Positions 22,585 to 35,239 are shown, counted from the stretch's first letter. The stretch: DNA of 64,000 nt from Bryoerythrophyllum caledonicum (GCA_963971425.1 OZ020524.1:15999845-16063844); one strand, 5' to 3'. Numbers and translations are program-made. Notes: generated by a model from the sequence alone, not told the origin.

Positions 22585-23920
22585 TCACAAGAATCTCACG
22601 TCTGGCTTTGTCAAATGAGATTGGGCAGCGAGAGCCTCGGAGTGTCTCATTTGTGTAGGAGAGAGTGACTTGGCCCGTGGTTGGCTGCTGTTAGATTCCT
22701 CGTCGTCCTTCAACCATCTTTTCCGATCCCTTCTCTTTTTCCGGTTATCCACCTGCAAGTTACAATATCGCTTTGGTTATTTGGAGGTGGAGGGTACAAG
22801 GCGAGCAATGAAACAATAAGATGGTCATTCTGACCTGCCAACTCGTTTGGCAAGAGCAAATCGTTTGGCACTCAGCATCATTAACACCCACATCGCGATC
22901 ATCACAGCCTCCCCTGAGCATTTTCGAAGCTTTAAATTTGTTCAAAGTAGCATCTATCTGAAGTTTAGCCTGCGCTAGAGCATTCTCCTTCTCCAACACA
23001 GCATTCCTGGAGGCATTTGTCATATACAACATTTCATCAACCAGGAAAATGGGAAAAAGGGCTGACAGGGTGACAAATGATTTCCTTGCACCTTACCTCT
23101 CTGACAAGTGCCGGAGAAGCTGAAGAATTTTCTCCGCCTCATCGTTGAGGTTCTCGAGCTGAACGTTCACCATCCCCGCATCGCTCAGCTCACGCAGGCA
23201 CACTTTCAATCTGCCTGACACCATCACAACAAAATCAGGCCAACAATTCGCCGAATCCTTGGGTTAAAATTTGTAAAGTCGATGCGATACCCCTCTCTCG
23301 TTCCTCACTCTTAATAGCTATCAAACTCAAGTTTTAACTGCCTTGGAAAATGAAGGAGAGGTCATATTCTATTACAAATCTTAGCCACCTTTTCTTTCTC
23401 CTTCAAAACTCATGGAATCTTCACAAGTAACTTGATTTGTTAACAATGAGAAAAGTGGTCAAACCTCTCACTGCACAAACAACAACCAAAGCTTTCCTGA
23501 CCTCTCCCGCAGCTGCTCATTGACCGACAACAGCTGCCGCTCATTCCCCACATGCACATCGAGCTCCTGCTCCAACACCTCCACCTTCCTGATCAGCTCG
23601 AAAGCAGTGATCGCAGGGAAAGCACTCATCACTCCCACATCCTTAAACTTGGATTCAGGCGGCCTCTTGGCTGCGCCACTCCCGCTTCTCTGAGGCGAAT
23701 TGGGAGGCCAACTACACCTCACGTCCGAATTCCACTTCGCCTTGGGCATCTTCGGCGGCGAAAGATGGCGACCTGGTATCTTCGTCACACCAGGTGTGTT
23801 GGCGTACAACTGGGTGGTTAATTTCTCATTGCAATATGGGGTTCCTCCGCCTCGCATGACGAGGTGCGGCGCGTGCTCCATCACCTGCGCCAGGCTGCTC
23901 ACCACCTGCATCTCGCTCAT
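22585..23920 (-). CDS. Unrecognised coiled-coil protein, four exons
   Basis: Predicted 290-residue protein. Exons on the minus strand: 23502-23920, 23097-23210, 22835-23006, 22585-22752; every junction is GT/AG and keeps frame. The first about 95 residues are low-complexity and Pro/Lys/Ser-rich. From about residue 105 to 205 there is a heptad-like, Leu/Glu-rich stretch (FELIRKVEVLEQELDVHVGN, then LSVNEQLRERLKVCLREL, then NLNDEAEKILQLLRHLSE) expected to form a coiled coil. A Cys cluster (CQTICSCQ) follows, then a strongly basic segment (NRKKRRDRKRWLKD) that could be a nuclear signal. I do not recognise the family. It is convergent with the NPF gene, with about 465 bases between stop codons. 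Intron 1 contains a copy of the dispersed intron repeat. Gene model confidence is good, function unknown. Confidence 0.75.
23280..23450 (-). repeat. Dispersed intron-associated repeat, copy in intron 1 of the coiled-coil gene
   Basis: Reverse-complement relative of the GT8 intron copies: read on the minus strand it gives AGGTGGCTAAGA, ATATGACCTCTCCTTC and GCTATTAAGAGTGAGGAACG, then GAGGGGTATC. Orientation is the opposite of the copies in the GT8, DGAT2 and F-box genes. Confidence 0.65.
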
Positions 23921-25007
23921 GGTCAGCGCCGTCTGACATGAGGATTCGTTCGCCCTGCTCCCGCCGCCTCAGTCAGCTTCACCACCATCCAACTCCGCCA
24001 CGCTGAGAGAATCTACTAAACCAAAGGAGACAAAGAAACATATGTTAAGCTTGATCTACACCTCATAAACCTTCCACCTCTATCATCAAACCATGGAGGC
24101 GGTCTAAGTCACCATGTTACCTCGGCAGCACACTTTGGGCACTCTGCTCCAAGGATTCTCCAAAGTCACCATCAGTATGCAGCAGCCTTTGAAAAGGATC
24201 TCTTTTGTCTACGCTCCCGGCACCAAGCGTGCCAGGAGGGATTATCAAACATTGCTGCCACTACTTGTTGAACATACTGATGAGAAAAGCATACATAATT
24301 CCATGTGAAGTATGCCTAGACCTCTACTTTGCTGGCAGGTCAAAACTGCCAAAGATAAATGAGAAGAGTGAGAAAAGTGAAGCCCTACGTTGATCGGAAA
24401 GCACCCCCTTCTACATGGTTATCAGCATAACTGAAGACCTAACTCATGAATCATATCAGGTCTGAATATGAATCTCTCTGGATCTGAAGTGGTGATCTGA
24501 AAAGCAAGAAATGTCTGTTCGGGAAAATATATCTGGTTAGGTTAGGTGAACTCACCACATGTTATAGCAGGTGGGCTAAGATGCATCATCTGTTTCCATT
24601 AAACGTCCATAAGTTAGGGTTGAAGCCACCAGCTTCTACAACTCTTCTATTTTATTTCCACCGGAGCATTTTCCGATAGACTTTGCAGAATTTAAAGTGT
24701 GGAAGCACAAATACCTGTTTACTGCGGCTTCTTCAGCGTCAGTTACTTGGTACAACATCTCAACAACTTACTTTGTGGATCCACAGTATCAAAACCTTCT
24801 AAAACAGTGATAAAGTTCATGAAAAATATTGAATTCCTTATAGTAAGCCATCACCATATTAGCAACGAAAATATCAGTAAAATGCGAGTTTCGATCCTTC
24901 ACGAATGATTTAATTATTTGCAAAACATTTATTACAAGATTACACCTGCTCTGCATTTAATATAAGGCTACACACTAATTCAAAGCAAAAGGAAGACTAA
25001 GTAGCCA
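23921..25007. other. Spacer between the coiled-coil gene and DGAT2
   Basis: Both flanking genes are on the minus strand, so this holds the 3' end of DGAT2 and the promoter/5' leader of the coiled-coil gene. Frames such as 24114-24308 show no motif. No repeat recognised. Confidence 0.4.
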
Positions 25008-28000
25008 TCAGTAAACATGCAACGCAATATCTTTGAACCCTGCTGCAGCTTTATGGCTTTCAAAGAGCCTCTCGACGGCCTCAATGAAATTTTGAAGGAC
25101 CGCACCCACCTGTACGAATCCCAAAAATTCATCAGTTAAATTTGGTCCCAAAAACTTAGAATTCGTTGAATTTTAATTTAGAAAAAAATCAATTCTATTT
25201 ATAAAAAAAAAAAGGTTCACTGCAGCTGTACGAATTAGCTTTACGGTATCTATACGCTCCTGATACCACACTAAAATGATAATTACTATCATAGAGAAAT
25301 TAGTGTCACTATCCATCTTCATCAGAGGTTGATATTAAATGTTGGTGAAACCAATAAAGCGGGTTTAGAATCAGTATTGAGCAGAAACGATGAAAGTCAC
25401 CTCTTCATGAGTTGCTTGAGGGTTTTTCACAACTTCTATTGGCTTTCCAATCACATAAGTCATGGGTGATCTAAAAGGAATTGGTGTTCTGCAACAAACA
25501 AACCCATGAATAAAAATCATAAGCCAGCGTTGTCATCCTGAGGAAAAAATGAAGGAATTATATCATAAAAAATCAAAGTTTAAAAGTGGCGCATTCATAC
25601 CCATATCTACCCCAAAATACAAGAGGAGCGAAGCCAATTGCTCTGGACAGCTGATTATACCACTGTCCTTTGGGTTTCCACCATCTGTAGCTGTTTGACT
25701 GGACAACAAAGATATCACTAATGGTTATATTTCCATTCCCACACACTAAATATTGGTTCATAACACAATGAATGAACCACCAACATTACTTATGAACGGC
25801 TTGTATACATAGCACTATTTATCCATATTTTGTAACTTTTGACAAGGACTTTCTTCTTATCATATTACGTGTTATTTGTTGAGTCTTCAGAATAAATAAA
25901 TTAATAAATTGTCATTGACGGAGAGGGTTGTCTCACACCCAACATTACCTATCAAATAAATTATAAATGAAGTTACCTATGATTTACCTCCATAACACTA
26001 TTGGTCAGTCAGCACTACTCAACCAATATCTGGTGTACATTTTAACGACCAATAATTCTTAACTTAGACAAAAGTGAATCAGTGATCTATAAATTCAAAA
26101 GAGCAACTATGAGTATTTAGACAACCGCAATAACCTAACACATGCTAAGTACAATATTTCTCTCAGGAGTTATTGTCCTCAGACGAGAAAGTACACACCT
26201 GACCAAAGCAGAAAGTAGGTACAATATGTGCACCGGTTTCCATGGCAACCTTGATGAATCCAAATCTCTTCTTCAAAAATACCACCTGAGAAGTCATGGG
26301 CACAAGTCCAAGAATCAACGTGATAACTTTTGTGTAAAAAATCGAATTGAAAGGCATTGTCTTTCCACAAGGGTTTGAGAACATTACGTCTACTGTGTTT
26401 GCAAAAATTATATCCATTAACAACTTAGTCAAGAGGAAACTGAGTTGCAAATGTGCCATTTTACAAACACTCTGGGAAAATGAAAGAGTTACTTGTTGTC
26501 TTTTCCTCACGGTTGTCTAAGGTTAAGGCTAAGGCTGAGGGAACAATAAACAGTTACCTCGCGGCCACGCTCCAAGTAAAGGCACTCCTGCACACCTCCG
26601 GGTATAACTACAGCACTTGTCCCCCTTTGAAGCAATTCTGTGAAATATTTCCGTGACACCGGCACCAACCCCAACCATGTCCAAACCTGACGCACGTAAG
26701 GCGTCCAAAAAATCTGCCAGTCCAACATATAAACCACTCTAAATTCCTTCATACATTCTCATAGTATGCCCATTGCTGCCAAATTTGCAAGCTCATCCTA
26801 CAACCTAAATTCATGTTTTGATTTATTTATAGATTTTACAAATTTATGAGAAAGTTGAAAAAACTCACTGCTGAGGTTCCAAGAGCGCGTGCATCCGAAA
26901 CTGGAAGGACTCCACATTGAGGAGTCAAAATGATTAAGCCAAGAGGTAGTATAGAATGCGGCTCTGCTGCAATCACTATTAACTCCAACCATAACAAATC
27001 AGATTCACACAAAATAATTAGGGTGACTCCATCCATTGTGTTCACCATAAATTAGTGCTTCTACACATGGAAATTATATCTTAGTGTAGGATCACACTCG
27101 ACACTCATCTGCTGAATCATCAGTTTTAATTATTGTAAGTTATATTTGACTATTGTAAGATTACTATTAAGTAGTTTAATTATTGTTTGAAACTAGATAT
27201 CAAAAGCTTACAATCAAATTTAGATGATCGGTTTGTAAGTAGTACATACCATAAGATTGCTTGGGCTTAAACGCACTCTCATCCTCAAACACCACTTTGA
27301 TAGGGAAGTACGCCGGCACATATTTACATATAAAACTCGCCACAGAATCTCCCGCTCCACCATTGTTGTACTTTACAGGAACAAAAACGAGCCCAATCCA
27401 AAACGCCAACAACCTGCACACGTATCTCCAAAGGTAGGAAACTATCAAGTCACCTGATGCACGGAGAAGCATTTCCACCTGAGAAAAGAACTATGGGTAA
27501 AGTGAGCCAAGGATGCCTCTTTTCTCATTTCAAATCATTAAAATTAACCGTAAATAATAATAGCTCTCAATGAGCCTGATAAAGAGGAAAAAGATGAATG
27601 GAATAACATGAAAGGCCTCAAAGGCACCTACAACTACTTCATCATCTAGCTCTTCTACACTTAGTTGAAAAGAAGGGTATCTTACTGAAACTTGGGGTGA
27701 CTATAAATAACTCAAATATGACCTCTTTCTTCATTCTCAAAGGTGGGTAAAACTAGGAATCAAAACACCATGAAGCTCTAGCAGCTATTAAGAGTGAGGA
27801 AAGAGTAGAATTATAAACCAGAAGAGGGGTATCTAATTGAAACTTGAGATGACTTTAGAAAGAACTCGATTGTTGAGGAGGAACATTTTTTTTCATGAAC
27901 AGACTTTCCACATGCAAGAAAATATGTAATCCTGGACGCTTATTGTTTGGAACAACAGGGAGAATTCAGCAGCAGCAACAACAACAACCAAAACATATCA

Positions 28001-28336
28001 AAAGCAGAAAATCCCTACCGAAACTCTTTTCGACAGATCAAAAAGCATTTTTTCCACTCTTGATGTTAACTCTGATAACATTCACTCCTCTAAGCATCCA
28101 CCAAAAACAGGAGCATGAAAAGCAGTAAAAAACCCTGCAAACCACAAAACCCTATTGTGACCAATGAAAGAGTAGTGTGCTTACGTGAGCGCCCATGGCT
28201 TGTTCCAGTTCCAGAAGCAGAGCCCCACAACCACGAAGTTGATATGAAACCCTCCCAACCACATCACCATCGCCACGAACGTCAACACGTCCGACTTCCA
28301 TCCCTTCTTCTTCACCTCAGCACCGCCTTCTGCCAT
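25008..28336 (-). CDS. DGAT2: Diacylglycerol O-acyltransferase 2 (DGAT2), eight exons
   Basis: Predicted 314-residue enzyme, the usual length for plant DGAT2. It joins acyl-CoA to diacylglycerol in the last committed step of triacylglycerol synthesis at the endoplasmic reticulum. Exons (minus strand): 28185-28336, 27250-27413, 26869-26966, 26558-26713, 26199-26285, 25601-25698, 25401-25488, 25008-25109; all keep frame with GT/AG. Two hydrophobic segments near the N-terminus (about residues 18-43 and 52-63) form the membrane hairpin. The active-site motif appears as EPHS (about 107-110), the plant form of HPHG. Other family blocks: WTWLGLVPVSRK, PGGVQE (176-181), GFIKVAMETGAHIVPTFCFGQ shortened by one at each end here, WWKP, and LSRAIGFAPLVFWG. 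The exon 3 acceptor is a tandem GCAGCAG, giving one optional residue before EPHS. Intron 1 carries the dispersed repeat. Confidence 0.95.
27510..27870 (+). repeat. Dispersed intron-associated repeat, two units in DGAT2 intron 1
   Basis: Two head-to-tail units, about 27510-27700 and 27710-27870. Each runs through CTCAAAGGTGG-like or TCAAAGGCACC, AGCTCT, AAGAGTGAGGAAAGAGTAG (second unit), and GGGTATCTAATTGAAACTTG. Plus-strand orientation, hence antisense to DGAT2. Confidence 0.7.
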
Positions 28337-29110
28337 GGGAGCTCAGCTTTCTCTCCCAAACCAACAACTTCAAACATCAACCAGCTGGAAGCAAAAGTGG
28401 AGCTACTACTCCTCCACATGCACAACTTCCACAAGCCGAGTCTCTCTTAAGCATTGAGAGAGGAAAAGGAAAGCAAAAGTTAATGCAAAAGAAGATATTG
28501 GTTCTCTACATCAATCTGAGCTTGGCAGCTTGAGCTGGTTTTGAGATGGAAAACAGAAGCCCTGTCAAAATAGCAGCTTTGATAGGAAAAGGGTAGAAGA
28601 TCTGCAAAAATGGGTGAAAAACTTTGATTTTCACAGTTTTTCAAAAACCCCCTAAAGTATAGTATTTTTGAAAAGCTGAGGTTGATGGATGACTGATGAT
28701 TATTATTAAATCGCCCAGTCAAACCTTGTGAAAATTTTGAATGATTTGGAAATGGTAAGGTTGCTTGCCAGTGAGGGACATGTGACTACATAAATTGTGA
28801 GGCTTTTATGTGAAGGTGGGGTTTTGTGTGTCCCAAGAGGAGGACAGTGAAATTCATGTTGAAATTCAGGTGAAACTGAAGCTGAAATTAATGTTAATTT
28901 CATGTTGAAATTCATATGAAATTCATGTTTAAATCAACATGCAATTGTCTTCACCCATCATTGCAGGACATGCATGCTTTACTTTGGTAGCCAACATGTC
29001 ACACCTCCATCTTTCAGGGTTGAAGTTTGGATTTGATCAAAGCACTGCACATGTGGGGGCAAACATCTGGAAGGGTGGGCGGATGACCATTTACAGCCAC
29101 ATCAAGAGGC
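28337..29110. other. Upstream region of DGAT2
   Basis: Probable promoter/5' UTR of DGAT2 near 28340-28600. At 28845-28930 there is a short, imperfect tandem repeat built on GTTGAAATTCATGTGAAA-like units. No gene seen. Confidence 0.4.
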
Positions 29111-29751
29111 TACTACACCGTTCCCTGAATATAGTGTAGACTAGACTATTTGAAATTTCCTACACTAATTTCATTAAACGCAAATTAAAGTGGTCCACTT
29201 CAATTTTCCATCCACATCAAATCATGTCCATTAGAAATAGTGTGGCTTGTTTCAAAATAAAAGACACGGGAATTGATGTGGATAAGTTTTTACAAGTTGT
29301 ACCCTAAAACCAAAATTATAATATAAAAACATAATAATAACATAATAACATAATAAAATAATAACATAATAATATAATAACATAATAAAATAATATAACA
29401 TAATAAAATAATATAACATAATAATATTATTTTATAACATAAGAATATAAACATAATAATATAATATAATATAACAGAATATAATATTATCATAATAATA
29501 TAACATAATAACTTAATAATATAATATTAACATAATAATAACATATATGAATAACATAATAACATATATTATAATATTAATATTATATACAATAGTAACA
29601 TATATAATAATAACATATTAATACTATATTAATAACCAAAATTGATGTGGTCCACATCAATTTTCATCCAAAACTAGAATTGATGTGGTCCACCTCAATT
29701 TTCATCCACATTACCTATACCTCCACACTATATTCAGTGAACGGTGTAGTA
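29111..29751. mobile_element. CTACAC-ended MITE swollen by an ATAACA microsatellite
   Basis: Terminal inverted repeats: TACTACACCGTTCCCTGAAT on the left, mirrored by ATTCAGTGAACGGTGTAGTA on the right. Inside, ATTGATGTGG(A/T) segments are also repeated in both orientations. The centre (about 29315-29635) is almost pure A/T with an ATAATAACAT-type unit. The two smaller relatives downstream lack this expansion. Confidence 0.8.
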
Positions 29752-29936
29752 GATGTTCCTTGTGCTTGGTAGCATGTGCTATTTAAGTTCTACAGCATTC
29801 ATTGTACACTCATCCCTCCGATAAGTTATACCTCTGCTAAGTTATGACTTTAAATAAAGTAATAAGTTTAGGTAAAGTTAATGGATTTGCCACTAACTTA
29901 TAACTTTAGCTATCTACAACCTCAACTAAGTTCAAT

Positions 29937-30141
29937 CTACACTAAACACTGAATATAGTGTAGAAGGATTATTGATGTAGATCACTAACACTAATTTACA
30001 TCAAAGCATGTGCATGCCAAGTTCTGATTGGGTATTTGTTCTCAAGCAAGTGTGTGTCAGTCAACAATTGCATGTAAATTTTAGTTTAGTATAGGAAATT
30101 TCAAATAGTCTAGTCTACACTATATTCATGGAACAGTGTAG
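29937..30141. mobile_element. CTACAC-ended MITE, second copy
   Basis: Starts CTACACTAAACACTGAATAT, ends ATATTCATGGAACAGTGTAG. About 205 bases. Shares GAAATTTCAAATAGTCTAG with the first copy in inverted orientation. No clear target duplication. Confidence 0.75.
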
Positions 30142-30684
30142 TGTTGCCATGTGACTAGTGTTGACGTGTCTAAGAATTAAAGCATCGAATTGGTAGATGA
30201 TATTGTTTTGTGTTTTTGAGACCAATCAATTACTATATCACTATATCACTGAACTGTGCTACTATTCCTTCACATGTCACTATTCAATCACAACAAGATC
30301 ACTATTCAATTACAATAGTGCCACAATCCTCACATGTATTGCCATCTTCCTTCCAAGACTGTTTTGAATGGTTTTTTTAACACTTTTTGAGCTTTTCAAC
30401 TATCCAACTTGCATATGAACAGGCTACAAGAGGGCCAACTCAAGTCGGCATGGTCATATGACATTTTCACATGCCATCTGATGTGGCGCTTGATGCTAGG
30501 CCAATTTTAGGAAATGACAGTAGGTGGATGGAGATGAAATTGTGCTGAAGTTACCAAGTCCTCTACTAAAGCCACTACTAACTTTTGACCTCTACTAAGT
30601 TCTTACCACCTCCATCGACCGGCGCTAGATTTGGCAATAATTTATAGGAAGGATGAATGTACAAAAGTGTGGATTCTTTCTTTA

Positions 30685-30877
30685 CTACACTAAACACTAC
30701 ATATAGAGTAGTTCAAGTTTCTACACTAGTTGGAAATTTAAATCCAATTAGCAACTGGCACACACTTTCTTGAAAACAAATAGCCAATCAGATTTTAACA
30801 TGCATGTGCTTGATGCAAATTAGTGTGGGTGACCCACATCAATTATAAATCCACAATATAGTCAGTATTTGGTGTAG
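30685..30877. mobile_element. CTACAC-ended MITE, third copy
   Basis: Starts CTACACTAAACACTACATAT, ends CAGTATTTGGTGTAG. About 193 bases; contains ATGCATGTGCTTGATGCAAA, related in inverted orientation to the second copy (TACATCAAAGCATGTGCATG). Confidence 0.75.
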
Positions 30878-31330
30878 TGAATAAAAATCTAAAATAGAAG
30901 TAAAGTCAAAGCAAAAGTAAAAGAATGAAAGTAAAAGTATAAAATATTCAAAAGTGAAAGGACAAAGCTTGAACACACGCATGCATGCATAGAACTCAAG
31001 TCTACAAACCCCTAAAGACCCAAGGCATTTTAGATGAATCTGTACTCCGTTGATTAAAATTTGCCAAAATGAAATTCTTGATAATGTAATCATAGGATCT
31101 TCTTCTATAATTGTATGAGGTGATGTGGTTAGAATTTTGTGAATTTTGATTGTACAAATTGAAAGATAGTTATAGCCAAAGTGAAAAAATTTGTACCTTG
31201 TGGGTACACTTGGGCATTTAGGGGTTAAATAAACAAACTAGTGGGCCCACGTGTTGACCCGAATGGGGCATGGACAGTTTCCGGTTAGATTACCAATGTT
31301 ATTGACCATTCAAATTCTTATGCTAATAAA
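30878..31330. other. Intergenic, no recognised gene
   Basis: Includes an A-rich stretch near 30890-30960 and, at 31212-31228, CATTTAGGGGTTAA, which matches the terminus of the large TTAA family and is probably an element end without a recognisable body. Confidence 0.35.
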
Positions 31331-32560
31331 TTAATCCTTAAAGACCAAAAAGTCCCAAGGTGGGCTTTTTGTAATTTCACGTAGCTTACGCCAATGCCAA
31401 GTTAGATGATGAATTCCTAATATTAACATCGGAGATAAGGGTATGTAGTAGCTTTGGGGGAAAAAAGTTTTGAAGAAAAACGCACGAAATTAAAGTTACA
31501 GAGTTTTGAACTTCAGACAAGGAGAGTGAGCAAGGCGGGCAAGGTAGTATAGAGTTGAATAGTATTATTGTAGTGTTGAATAGTGCAATTTTATGAGGTG
31601 GGTAGCAGTGAAGGAAACTTTGTAGCAACCCTCATTATTTTTACTCTCGAACGCGTAGAAATTAAGGAATTTTTTTTCAAGAAATGTTTTTCTCCCAATA
31701 GAACAAGGCATAATAGGTCTATCCAATGTTTAGATTTTAGATCCAATTTTTTTAATTCTATTCAAACAATAAAAATTGCTTTCCTATATTGATGGCTACT
31801 TTCTATACACCTAGTCATTGCAAGTCGATTTCTCTTATCCTAGACACCTCCATTACTTGTGAGTTTTGGCATGCAATGATCTAATACAAGGTAGAACATA
31901 GACCTAATAAATTTATGCAATGCATAGTGGGAAAATTTGCCATTGTCTTGAGTCAAAGTACAATGACCACGTCCGAGCAGGGTAGGAAAAAACCATATTG
32001 CACTCTTCAAATGCATTTATCTTACAATTTGTGAAATCAAAGTTCACAAAATGTTTTCAATGTCTTTTTTAGTAGTTAACTCAAAGATCCTATTGTTGAA
32101 AAAGGTACAAAGATGTTTCAATTAGTTTTTCTACGTCTCTTCTTAGTAAGACATTTTTGTGGTGGTTTTGGTGAAACATATTAACCTAATTTACAAAAAA
32201 AATTAAATATGCATTGGAAATTTTTGAAACTTTTCTCCTTGCTCAAATTATAAAAATATGCTTCACCCATCTTCTACCTTTAAAAATTGGTGTACAAGGA
32301 ATTAACATCATATACAAGATGATGGTATAAAAAATAGACTTTGTATAATGTAAAAATTTGACATTCAATGAAGTCAAAGTCTCTTGGTCCTCTTAACATA
32401 GGGAAGTAAAAGAACCTATTCTTCACTTCAAGACACTACAATCTTTGAATATGTCCAATTGAAATTTAGGAAATTTTGTGAACATGTTATTTTATTTGTT
32501 TAGATGAAGATCGTATAGTTAAGAATTAATATTAAAAATTTGCATTTTCCACCCTTTATA
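31331..32560 (-). mobile_element. Diverged copy of the large TTAA-flanked element
   Basis: A TTAATCCTTAAAG start at 31331 resembles the family end. The body is clear from about 32205: CTTTAAAAATTGGTGTACAA, TTGACATTCAATGAAGTCAA and CTACAATCTTTGAATATG, all in inverted order relative to the reference copy. The segment between may contain an insertion. The right boundary is approximate. Confidence 0.5.
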
Positions 32561-32959
32561 CAAAAATTGGTAGTTTTTGAGTATTTTGATAAAAAAAAAG
32601 TTGAAGTCGTCTCAAGAAAGAATTGCACCTCCATTCTTGGGCCGATCCAAATTTTTTTGTGAGCGGATGATTCCTTGGTAAAAAACCACCATAAAGTGCT
32701 ACCATGTCACCATTTTGGACCCCAAGTGTAATTGCCATTTGTTGCTAGTGTGAATTCCAAGAGGTGATTTTTTCCTCTCTACCATATTTTTGGAATCTTT
32801 TGTCCGATGTTGTGAAACTGTAGTACAAGTATTTTCTAAATTAGGAAAACACATGGTTTTTGATTGCAATTGACTTGGCCAAGGTTGAAAATGAAAAAAA
32901 AAATTGAGTTGTAGATCAAACCTTAAAATACTTGTGGTGCCATTGATGTGTTCATAATA

Positions 32960-33470
32960 AACTAGCCCTTAAGGATCAAAAATCTTGAAGTGGGCTTGTA
33001 GCATATTTCCGGCACGTGCCCATGATTGCAATTTATTTTTCCAATTTTTGAAATTATGTGTAAAGATGCAAGAAGACATGAGCTACATGGGAATTCAATT
33101 TTTACTTCACCGGACTTATAAAAAAAGTTATGCCATCTTAAGGAGAAAATTGTCAAAAGTGGATACGCCGTCAACTTCAACGATTTTTGCTACAATCCTT
33201 AATAGAATGTGAGATTTTTAATATACATGATAGACATTATTCTATCTAAACGGTAAAAAAAAATCCTTCCATAGTGCAAAACTTTCATTCCAAGACAAGT
33301 CAAATTTTTCTTATCATTTTCGGATAAGGTGCAAGAAGCAAAATTTCACTTCCTCATAAAAGTTAGAGATCTTTATTTTTCTATCATCTAATTTTATTTT
33401 TTATTTAAGAAGAAGCATGAACCTTAGTTTCGACCGTTTGGATTTTCAATTAGATTTGACTCAATGAGAG
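32960..33470 (-). mobile_element. Partial copy of the large TTAA-flanked element
   Basis: Shares AGCCCTTAAGGATC...GTGGGCTT, AAGATGCAAGAAGACATGAG, GTGAGATTTTTAATATAC and GACCGTTTGGATTTTCA with the copy at 53.8-54.7 kb. The distal half of the family is missing here. Confidence 0.55.
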
Positions 33471-33874
33471 ATGGCAAGTACTTGTAGTTTGTATAAGCTA
33501 ATTAAAATACTCTCTCCTAAGTAGTTGTTATCATGTATCTTCCAAGTTAGTATCAAAAAGTTCCTTTAGCCCTCATTCAAAATAAGCTACATAGGCACAT
33601 GTCTACAGGTAATATAATCGTCATCCAAAACACAATTTTGGACATTATTATAATATTTTATTCATATATTCTTTGACACATTCTTGAATACATTGTAGGC
33701 CATGTCAGATTTGAAGTAGAGTAATCAAGTGAAGAAACTGAGTTCATGTCTATTAAGTAAGTATACATGTTCCATTATTGTTTTGTGTATAGCTTCTAAA
33801 GCAGGACCTAAAACAATTTGTCAAATGCTACCGTGAACTCTTTGAAGGAGTGATGTAGATTACTTATGGGCCAC

Positions 33875-34250
33875 TCTTAAATGGAGAACTAGGATTTATG
33901 GGACTAGGTAGTAGTTTTTTTGTTTTTGACACTTGGATGTTCACCAAGTAGTGGAGCTAACGAGGTGAATGAATGTCCACCTTAGTCAACTCTCATCCGT
34001 TGGATGAATGAAGTTTGAGAACCTTGTTGGGAGAGTGTTTTGCAGTCTTTCTAAGGGCTCTGGAGGTTGAGCAAATGTTAGGTTTTGGAGGAGGATTAGT
34101 GAGTTAGAAGGAGATCTAGAGGTAATGAGACTTTGCATTGTATAAACTATCATATAGCCAATAAAACCCGACGTGATTTGAGGTTTTATGAGAGTCTTTG
34201 AGTAATTAGGGTTTCTTGAGGTTTTCTTGAGGTTTCTCTAAGGTCACAGT
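33875..34250 (+). mobile_element. Decayed LTR related to the young LTR element at 43.5 kb
   Basis: Matches the young LTR in order: GGAGAACTAGGATT (33880) at the start, and near the end ATAGCCAATAAAACCCGACG, GTGATTTGAGGTTTTATGAG and AATTAGGGTTTCTTGAGG. The middle is too diverged to align by eye. No second LTR seen, so it is a solo or truncated LTR. Confidence 0.7.
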
Positions 34251-35200
34251 AGGTGGCATCGGGTATTTCATCCATTCATGTTGTATTGATTTGGTGGATG
34301 ATTTCATCCCCCTAGAGTTTGAGTGTATAGTGGAGTTAGCCTCCTTGGCTTGATAACCTTGTCAAGTCAAGCTTTGTAAGTCATATGGAGAGTTAGTGAT
34401 TGTTGATCCTTGCTTAGAAATGGTGGTTTAGCCATTTAATAAAGACTTGCACTTTCATTTATCTCCAACACTCTTTGATTTTGCATTGGTGGAGTGAAAG
34501 ACGCCTCACTATGTGCATATTTTCTTCTTTTCTCAATTCCCCAATTTTCTTAATTCTTGCATTTTGAAAGTGTTTAGAAGATTAAAGAAGAAATAGAAGA
34601 GTGTACAAATTTAGTTTGAAGCTTACGCAAAAAATTAGACAAAAATTAGAGTCTTAAACTTCAAATTTAGTTACCTTACACAGTGGTCAATTTTGTATAT
34701 AATTAACAAATATCTAAGATTGTCCAATTTTTTTGGAAACTTCAAGAGATTTGTCTAGGTGATACCTATGTAATACCTAGGTGATACGCATGTGATGCCT
34801 AAGTGATACCAATTGGTACCCATTGTATTCAAATCACTATGATTTGGAAAAATAATTGTTTCGGCACGTAGTGTCTGATGGTTATTACTTCGTAAGGTAT
34901 TGCAAAGTTTTGAAGTCTCTAAAGCTGGGTGTTCCATTTCACCACCACACCATCTGCTAGTTGGCAACCAATAGTTGTCTGTCAGTGTCTAGGCAGGGGC
35001 TAGCCGGCCAACTAATAGTCAAAGAACGGATCGCGACGAGCGGCTGGGGGATGGGGCAAGTAGCAATCGGAGGAGGGTCACTAATCGTATGCCCCTTTCA
35101 ATCGTCGGGTCAAGTGGACAACAACCAAAAGGGGTGTACGATGAGCGGTTGGCAATTTGAGACGCAGAAGCTGTCAAGGAACCTTAATCACTAGGACCTT
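34251..35200. other. Intergenic, no recognised gene
   Basis: Contains a short degenerate tandem repeat built on GTGATACCTA-like units at 34758-34815. No coding sequence recognised. Confidence 0.4.
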
Positions 35201-35239
35201 TTTCCGTTAGGGATCCCAAACCGTCTCTATACTTTCACA

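Noticed and set aside
29290..29493. Ile/Leu/Tyr-rich 67-codon minus frame resembling a membrane protein
   Set aside because: It is a translation of the ATAATAACAT microsatellite.
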